Assembly (NCBI GenBank): GCA_945829445.1
Contig: CALZUY010000086.1
Coordinates: 1-9,438, forward strand
Source: Butyricicoccus_A sp945486175
Lineage (GTDB): Bacteria; Bacillota; Clostridia; Oscillospirales; Butyricicoccaceae
Direction: 5' to 3'
DNA length: 9,438 nt
Within the stretch, counting starts at the first letter, position 1. Every line of letters begins with the position of its first letter. The position numbers and the translations under genes were made by a program. Shown in pieces: positions 5,695-9,438 of the stretch. Below the pieces are notes generated by a model. That model worked only from the letters and a program-made list of their open reading frames with translations, searched no databases and was not told the origin of the DNA.

Positions 5695-7116
5695 TTACAG
5701 ACGGTAGCAGACCTTGCCCGGATTGAGGATCATATTCGGGTCAAATACATGCTTGATGCCTTCCATCAGGCGCATGTTGGTTTCGCCGACCGATTCGACC
5801 AGATACTTGATCTTGCCGGAGCCGATGCCGTGTTCGCCGGAAACCAGTCCGCCCAGTGCGGTAGCTTCTGCGTAGATCAGTTCGAAGAACTTGTCAACGC
5901 GGGCCTTGAATTCGTCCTCAGTCAGGTCGTTGGAGCACTGATAGATGTGCAGATTGCCATCGCCTGCATGGCCGAAGCTCTTGATGGTCAGGCCGCACTC
6001 TTCGCCGGTCTTGTTGACATAAGCCAGATAGGATGCAATCTTGTTGACCGGAACGACAACGTCGCACTCGTCCAGCAGCTTGGTTTCCTCCATGATTGCT
6101 TCGAGGAAGCTGGAGCGGGCTGCCCATGCGTCCTTCATCTTGTTCGGCGTGTCGGCAACCAGGACGTCGATGGCACCGGCTTCCATAACCAGTTCGGCTG
6201 CCTGCTCAATCAGGGCATCCAGCTCGTCTTCATTGTTGGCGTCCAGCGTGACAAGCAGATAAGCGCCGGCGGTAATGCCGTCAATGACCTGCGGGAATAC
6301 GCTGCGGCCGATATAGCGCTCGGACGACAGGACGATCTCGCGCTCCATAAATTCAAGCGCCTGCGGGTCCATATGTGCCATCTTAAACTTCGGAACGGTG
6401 GAAATACAGGTGTCGAGATCCTCGAACGGGATAATCAGGCTGGCAACCTTCTTCGGCGCCGGGATAATTTTGAGGGTGAGTTCGGTGATGATGCCCAGCG
6501 TGCCTTCCGAACCGATCATGAGGTTCAGCAGGGAGTAGCCGGAAGAGGTCTTGGAAACAGTTGCGCCGAGGTGGGTGATCTCGCCGGTCGGCAGAACAAC
6601 GGTCATGGCGCGGACATAATCGCGCGTTGCACCGTACTTGACAGCACGCATGCCGCCTGCGTTTGTTGCGACGTTGCCGCCGACACAGGCAAACTTTTCA
6701 CCCGGATCAGGCGGATACAGGAGACCCTTGCTGCTGCAGTCTTCCGCGAGGTCGTTGAGCAGCACGCCCGGCTGAATGCGGACGACAAAGTTTTCCAGAT
6801 CGTATTCCAGAATCTGATTCATCTTGGTGGTGTCGATGAGCACGCCGCCGTACAGCGGAACTGCACCGCCTGCCAGACCGGTACCGGCGCCGCGCGGGGT
6901 AACCGGAATCTTGTTTTCATTGCAAATCTTCATGACTGCGGCAACCTCTTCGGTGCTGCGCGGCACAACGACGCAGTCAGGAGCATGGGTGCCATAAATC
7001 GGCATTTCGTCCTTGCTGTAGTCCGGATTGATGTCCTCGCCGGTAATCACATGTCCGGGAGCAGCTGCCTGCAGCTGTTCAATGATTTCAGCTGTCAATG
7101 TGTTGTAAGTACTCAT
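5695..7116 (-). CDS. lctD: FAD-linked lactate (2-hydroxyacid) dehydrogenase, LctD/GlcD type
   Basis: This 473-aa enzyme belongs to the FAD-binding oxidase/GlcD family, whose members oxidise D-lactate or glycolate to the 2-oxo acid. The FAD-binding domain carries TPRGAGTGLAGGAVP (73-87), PPDPG and GGNVATNAGGMRAVKYGATRDYV (135-168), and GSEGTLGIITELTLKI (202-217). The C-terminal FAD-oxidase domain carries FGHAGDGNLHIYQ (381-393), SGEHGIGSGK (426-435) and FDPNMILNPGKV (458-469). There is no iron-sulfur domain, so electrons must leave through a partner; the adjacent etfBA genes fit the known LDH-EtfAB complexes of anaerobes. AGGAGGG precedes the ATG at 7116. The preceding lactate-permease gene makes lactate the best substrate guess; glycolate cannot be excluded, since the permease family also carries it. 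The D-stereospecificity is family-based inference. Confidence 0.92.
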   Translation of the reverse strand: MSTYNTLTAEIIEQLQAAAPGHVITGEDINPDYSKDEMPIYGTHAPDCVVVPRSTEEVAAVMKICNENKIPVTPRGAGTGLAGGAVPLYGGVLIDTTKMNQILEYDLENFVVRIQPGVLLNDLAEDCSSKGLLYPPDPGEKFACVGGNVATNAGGMRAVKYGATRDYVRAMTVVLPTGEITHLGATVSKTSSGYSLLNLMIGSEGTLGIITELTLKIIPAPKKVASLIIPFEDLDTCISTVPKFKMAHMDPQALEFMEREIVLSSERYIGRSVFPQVIDGITAGAYLLVTLDANNEDELDALIEQAAELVMEAGAIDVLVADTPNKMKDAWAARSSFLEAIMEETKLLDECDVVVPVNKIASYLAYVNKTGEECGLTIKSFGHAGDGNLHIYQCSNDLTEDEFKARVDKFFELIYAEATALGGLVSGEHGIGSGKIKYLVESVGETNMRLMEGIKHVFDPNMILNPGKVCYRL

Positions 7117-7130
7117 ATAAATTCCCTCCT

Positions 7131-7144
7131 ACTCAAAATTGAGT
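7131..7144. other. Short palindrome between the permease and lactate dehydrogenase genes
   Basis: ACTCAA (7131-7136) and TTGAGT (7139-7144) form a small inverted repeat directly upstream of the lactate dehydrogenase ribosome binding site, inside the 43-bp gap. It may form a weak RNA stem influencing translation, or be incidental in AT-rich sequence. Confidence 0.3.
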
Positions 7145-7159
7145 TATTATTTAAAACAA

Positions 7160-8701
7160 TCACAGGATCAGCGAGCCTGCAAAGCAGACAATGCCTGCAA
7201 GAATGACGTATGCAACACAGTATTTAATGGATATTTTCAGAATCTGGCTGTCTGAATTGGGCTGGTTGATTGCGCCGACGCCGATTGCAATCGACTGCGG
7301 ACAGATCATCTTGCCGATGCAGGCACCGACCGTATTTGCGGATGCGAGCCAGGCTGCATTGATGCCGAGGGCGGATGCGGTTTCTGCCTGCAGACCGCCG
7401 AACAGAACCGTTGTAGATGTACCGGAACCAGTGACGAATGCACCCAGTGCACCGATCAGCGGGGCAACGAACGGATAATAGTGGCCGGTTGCCGCGACGA
7501 AGAACTTCGCGATGTCGGAGATCATGCCGCTGTGGCTCATGACCTTGGCGAGTGCGAGAACCGAGCAGATGGTCAGAATGGTCTTGGCCATGCTCACCAT
7601 TGTCTTTTTAAAGACCTTCCACATCGTGGAAAAGGATGCGCCCTGGACAAGGCCGCCGATAATCGCAGCGATAAAGATCAGGATACCGGGTGTGTTGACC
7701 CAGCTGAAGCTCAGCGTTGAGGTATCATCGCCGGCATAAACATGTACCGTGGATTTGAACTGTGCCAGGAAATCGTGAATCGGCGGAATCAGGCTGGATG
7801 TTACCATCAGCAGAACAAAGATCAGCAGGAACGGCATCCATGCGCGGATGGCCTCGCCCAATGCAATCGATTTGTTCGATTCGCTCTTTTCAGCGGAGAT
7901 ACAAAATTCTGCCGGAGGATTGCGGTTGAAAATGCGGGAAGCGATGACGGTGCCAACCATGCAGCAGATGGAGCCCAGAATATCCGGCAGTTCTGCGCCG
8001 AGGAAATGGGATGCCAGATAGAACGGAACCACAAAGCAAAGGCTGGAGATCAGCGTTGTCGGGATCATGCCTTTGAGACCCTTGAACCCCTTGCCGCACA
8101 TGGCGACCATGACAAACGGGGTGATGAACATAAACAGCGACAGCTGGAGGCCGGTGGCACTGGCCAGTGTCGGGACATCCACACCGGTGACAGAGCCGAG
8201 TGTCGTTGTCGGAACGCCTACCGAACCGAATGCTGTCGGAGCAGCATTCGCGACCAGACAAACGACGGCGGAAAAGATCGGCTCAAAGCCCAATGCGACC
8301 AGCATGCTTGCGGGAATGGCAACGGCGGTGCCAAAACCTGCCATGCCTTCCATAAAGCCACCGAAACCCCAGGCGATAATCAAAACAAGAACACGCTTAT
8401 CGTTGGACACCATCGTAAGCATCTGCTTGATTTTATCCATCGCCTTGGTTTCGAGTGTCAGGTTATACGTGAACATCGCTGCCACGATAACCAGGCAGAT
8501 CGGCCAAAGAGCATTCAGAATGCCTTCGACACAAGCGGTAGCCATATTGATGGCACTGAACTTCCAGATCATCATAGAAGCGATGATGCCAACAATCAGT
8601 GCGATGGGACAGGCGCGATAGCCGGGCATCTTCAGTACGGCCAATGCGATGATCAGCCAAATGATAGGCAGCATCGCAAGGATAAACTTCAGAAACAGCA
8701 T
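7160..8701 (-). CDS. lctP: L-lactate permease (LctP family)
   Basis: This 513-aa polytopic membrane protein has about a dozen hydrophobic segments, beginning at residue 2 without a cleavable signal peptide. Family hallmarks are GGFMEGMAGFGTAVAIPAS (114-132), ANAAPTAFGSVGVPTTTLG (151-169), VTGSGTSTTVLFGGLQ (423-438) and ANTVGACIGKMICPQSIAIG (455-474). LctP-family carriers bring in lactate, and some also glycolate, with protons. The start at 8701 is chosen because AAAGGAG lies 9 nt upstream and the first membrane helix follows at once. An upstream in-frame ATG at 8806 would add 35 polar residues translated from operator and leader sequence and is rejected. It is the first gene of the five-gene operon, which fits uptake followed by oxidation. 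The large charged loop near 262-285 is ordinary for the family. Confidence 0.95.
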   Translation of the reverse strand: MLFLKFILAMLPIIWLIIALAVLKMPGYRACPIALIVGIIASMMIWKFSAINMATACVEGILNALWPICLVIVAAMFTYNLTLETKAMDKIKQMLTMVSNDKRVLVLIIAWGFGGFMEGMAGFGTAVAIPASMLVALGFEPIFSAVVCLVANAAPTAFGSVGVPTTTLGSVTGVDVPTLASATGLQLSLFMFITPFVMVAMCGKGFKGLKGMIPTTLISSLCFVVPFYLASHFLGAELPDILGSICCMVGTVIASRIFNRNPPAEFCISAEKSESNKSIALGEAIRAWMPFLLIFVLLMVTSSLIPPIHDFLAQFKSTVHVYAGDDTSTLSFSWVNTPGILIFIAAIIGGLVQGASFSTMWKVFKKTMVSMAKTILTICSVLALAKVMSHSGMISDIAKFFVAATGHYYPFVAPLIGALGAFVTGSGTSTTVLFGGLQAETASALGINAAWLASANTVGACIGKMICPQSIAIGVGAINQPNSDSQILKISIKYCVAYVILAGIVCFAGSLIL

Positions 8702-8710
8702 ATTACTACT

Positions 8711-8717
8711 CTCCTTT
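8711..8717 (-). promoter_or_regulatory. Ribosome binding site that fixes the permease start
   Basis: AAAGGAG on the - strand sits 9 nt before the ATG at 8701. No comparable site precedes the in-frame ATG at 8806, so this decides the start. Confidence 0.85.
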
Positions 8718-8735
8718 ACTGCATCTCTTTCGGGC

Positions 8736-8754
8736 AAATTGGCATTACCAATTT
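8736..8754. promoter_or_regulatory. Proximal FadR/LldR-like operator of the lactate operon
   Basis: AAATTGGCATTACCAATTT is a 19-bp inverted repeat with 7-bp perfect arms (8736-8742, 8748-8754) around CATTA. Its core TGGCATTACCA fits the FadR-subfamily pattern TNGTNNNACNA with one mismatch. It lies 34 bp before the permease ATG and downstream of the predicted transcription start, so a bound regulator could block elongation. The adjacent GntR/FCD gene is the likely binder (inference). Confidence 0.72.
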
Positions 8755-8832
8755 TCGAATTAAATTCTGCGATAATCCTGCCACTCTCAAGATTATGCAA
8801 ATTCAATTGCCGAATTTCGCAAATTCTGCCGG

Positions 8833-8863
8833 ATTATATTGGACAATATTCGCTTTATGTCCA
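8833..8863 (-). promoter_or_regulatory. Likely promoter of the lctP-lctD-etfBA-bcd operon
   Basis: On the - strand a consensus -10 TATAAT lies at 8838-8833. The best -35 is TGGACA at 8863-8858, with a longish 19-bp spacer. The start would be near 8826, giving a leader of about 125 nt that contains the proximal operator. The non-optimal -35 and spacing would suit an activated or tightly controlled promoter. It lies between the two operator candidates. Confidence 0.6.
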
Positions 8864-8864
8864 A
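8839..8864. repeat. Inverted repeat across the -35 region of the lactate promoter
   Basis: TTGGACA (8839-8845) and TGTCCAA (8858-8864) are perfect 7-bp inverted arms separated by 12 bp. They span the -35/-10 spacer and are different from the two TTGG-N5-CC operators. This could be the site of a second regulator. Confidence 0.5.
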
Positions 8865-8905
8865 AAATAACGGGAAGAATCTGAGGATTGCAGCTGCGCA
8901 CCGTT

Positions 8906-8924
8906 AAATTGGTACTACCTTTTA
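8906..8924. promoter_or_regulatory. Distal FadR/LldR-like operator
   Basis: AAATTGGTACTACCTTTTA shares 14 of its first 18 bases with the proximal operator. Its core TGGTACTACCT fits TNGTNNNACNA except for the last base. It is centred about 89 bp upstream of the predicted transcription start and 170 bp from the proximal site. This resembles the paired operators flanking the E. coli lldPRD promoter. Confidence 0.62.
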
Positions 8925-9143
8925 CATGTTTTATTCTACAACTGGATTTTTTGAAAATCAAGAGCAATCGGCGAAGTTTTCCAATGCCGGAAAAAACCGG
9001 GTTGGCACACGGAAAAAGCGACAAAACAGCACTTTCTGTCGATTGCTTTGCAAATAACAGATTTTTCATTTCCAAAAATGAACAAAAAGCGGAAGGGGGA
9101 AAAGAAAATTTCGGCACAATTGCACAAACGGTGGCAGGCCAAC
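8925..9143. other. AT-rich intergenic stretch without a gene
   Basis: No reading frame here has a convincing ribosome binding site or protein character. Short A-runs and a small TTTTCC...GGAAAA stem (about 8974-8995) are the only structure I can see. With 8702-8924 it forms the roughly 440-bp regulatory region between the regulator terminator and the permease. Confidence 0.5.
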
Positions 9144-9176
9144 AAAAAACCGCAGTTCTGCATCGCAGAACTGCGG
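9144..9176 (-). terminator. Rho-independent terminator of the GntR-type regulator
   Basis: CCGCAGTTCTGC (9150-9161) pairs perfectly over 12 bp with GCAGAACTGCGG (9165-9176) around a 3-nt loop. On the - strand it is followed by six T residues (9149-9144). It begins 46 nt after the regulator stop codon and should separate that gene from the lactate operon. Confidence 0.93.
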
Positions 9177-9195
9177 AGGAAGGGGTTGAATCACG

Positions 9196-9225
9196 GATCA
9201 GTCAGGTTTAGATCAATCAGGTTTA
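9196..9225. repeat. Tandem 15-bp repeat over the regulator stop codon
   Basis: GATCAGTCAGGTTTA (9196-9210) is followed directly by GATCAATCAGGTTTA (9211-9225), 14 of 15 identical. The second copy contains the regulator stop TAA (- strand, 9225-9223). Because 15 bp is five codons, the first copy supplies a second in-frame TAA. Confidence 0.8.
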
Positions 9226-9438
9226 AATGATATAATCCGGACAATCCGGCTCCTGATCGGAAAAATCCGGATGTTTTTGTTCGAATTTGATGACATGCTC
9301 CTTGACAATTTCAAAGTGCTGTTCCATTGCTTCGTATGCGCGCGCTGCATCATGTGTCAACAGGGCGTTGTAAATGTCCCAATGCGAGGCGCGCAGCGCT
9401 TTGGCACGCCGGCGGTCGGCAAGAATAGAGGTGCGCAG
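9223..9438 (-). CDS. GntR/FadR-family regulator, C-terminal part only (LldR-like)
   Basis: The last 71 residues of a protein whose start lies beyond the window. The stretch RASHWDIYNALLTHDAARAYEAMEQHFEIVKEH (residues 16-48 of the fragment) has the spacing of the last helices of the FCD ligand-binding domain, including the late His that helps form the metal/effector site. The tail is acidic and ends in PDYII. FCD-type GntR regulators next to lactate permease and dehydrogenase genes are usually lactate-responsive (LldR, LctA types). Two FadR-like operators in the following intergenic region support control of the lactate operon. The N-terminal winged helix cannot be seen here, so the DNA-binding half is inferred. 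It ends in its own terminator at 9144-9176. Confidence 0.85.
   Translation of the reverse strand: MRTSILADRRRAKALRASHWDIYNALLTHDAARAYEAMEQHFEIVKEHVIKFEQKHPDFSDQEPDCPDYII

Noticed and set aside
8702..8806. An N-terminal extension of the permease from an ATG at 8806
   Set aside because: It lacks a ribosome binding site, its residues are polar and unlike the LctP family, and it would be translated from the operator region. The AAAGGAG before 8701 supports the shorter form.
2806..8884. Several long open frames on the + strand opposite the lactate operon (for example 3823-4974 and 5749-7206)
   Set aside because: They lie antisense to well-supported genes, give Cys/Arg/His-rich low-complexity-like proteins with no recognisable domain, and lack ribosome binding sites. 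They are shadows of GC-rich codon use.
8801..9230. Small open frames on both strands in the large intergenic region
   Set aside because: No ribosome binding sites and no protein-like composition; the region is better explained as promoter, operators and a terminator.
1..9438. CRISPR array, tRNA/rRNA, insertion sequence or phage genes
   Set aside because: No regularly spaced repeats, no tRNA-like cloverleaf, no transposase or integrase motifs and no terminal inverted repeats were seen.

Overview
The window looks like a chromosomal segment of an anaerobic, probably gut-dwelling, butyrate-forming member of the Clostridia (Bacillota). The evidence is a butyryl-CoA-dehydrogenase-type acyl-CoA dehydrogenase with its own EtfB/EtfA pair, strong AGGAGG-type ribosome binding sites, sigma-A-type promoters and Rho-independent terminators. 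The moderately GC-rich codon use would suit an Oscillospirales/Butyricicoccaceae-like genome, but that placement is an inference; no rRNA or other taxonomic marker is present.

Left part (+ strand, about 120-2490): a compact three-gene operon encoding a radical SAM protein, a TetR-family regulator and a small flavodoxin-domain protein. The genes overlap (29 bp, then a 4-bp ATGA). The promoter is a near-consensus TTGACA-17-TATACT. A perfect inverted repeat fills the -35/-10 spacer, and a second, near-identical site lies just after the predicted transcription start. This is strong sequence evidence for autoregulation by the TetR protein. The substrate of the radical SAM enzyme is unknown, and this is the least-understood system in the window.

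Right part (- strand, 9438 down to 2449): a lactate-utilisation locus. It begins with the 3' end of a GntR/FadR-type (FCD-domain) regulator that has its own terminator. A regulatory region of roughly 440 bp follows, with two related FadR/LldR-like operator candidates flanking a TATAAT promoter. Next come five co-directional genes: LctP-type lactate permease, FAD-linked (D-)lactate dehydrogenase, EtfB, EtfA and a butyryl-CoA dehydrogenase. The two operons converge on a shared, probably bidirectional, hairpin terminator at 2449-2489.

Proposed working of the right-hand operon: LctP imports lactate, the FAD enzyme oxidises it to pyruvate, and EtfAB carries the electrons. Because one EtfAB pair sits between a lactate dehydrogenase and a crotonyl-CoA-reducing enzyme, the same ETF could serve both, coupling lactate oxidation to butyrate formation. 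No lactate racemase gene lies between the permease and bcd.
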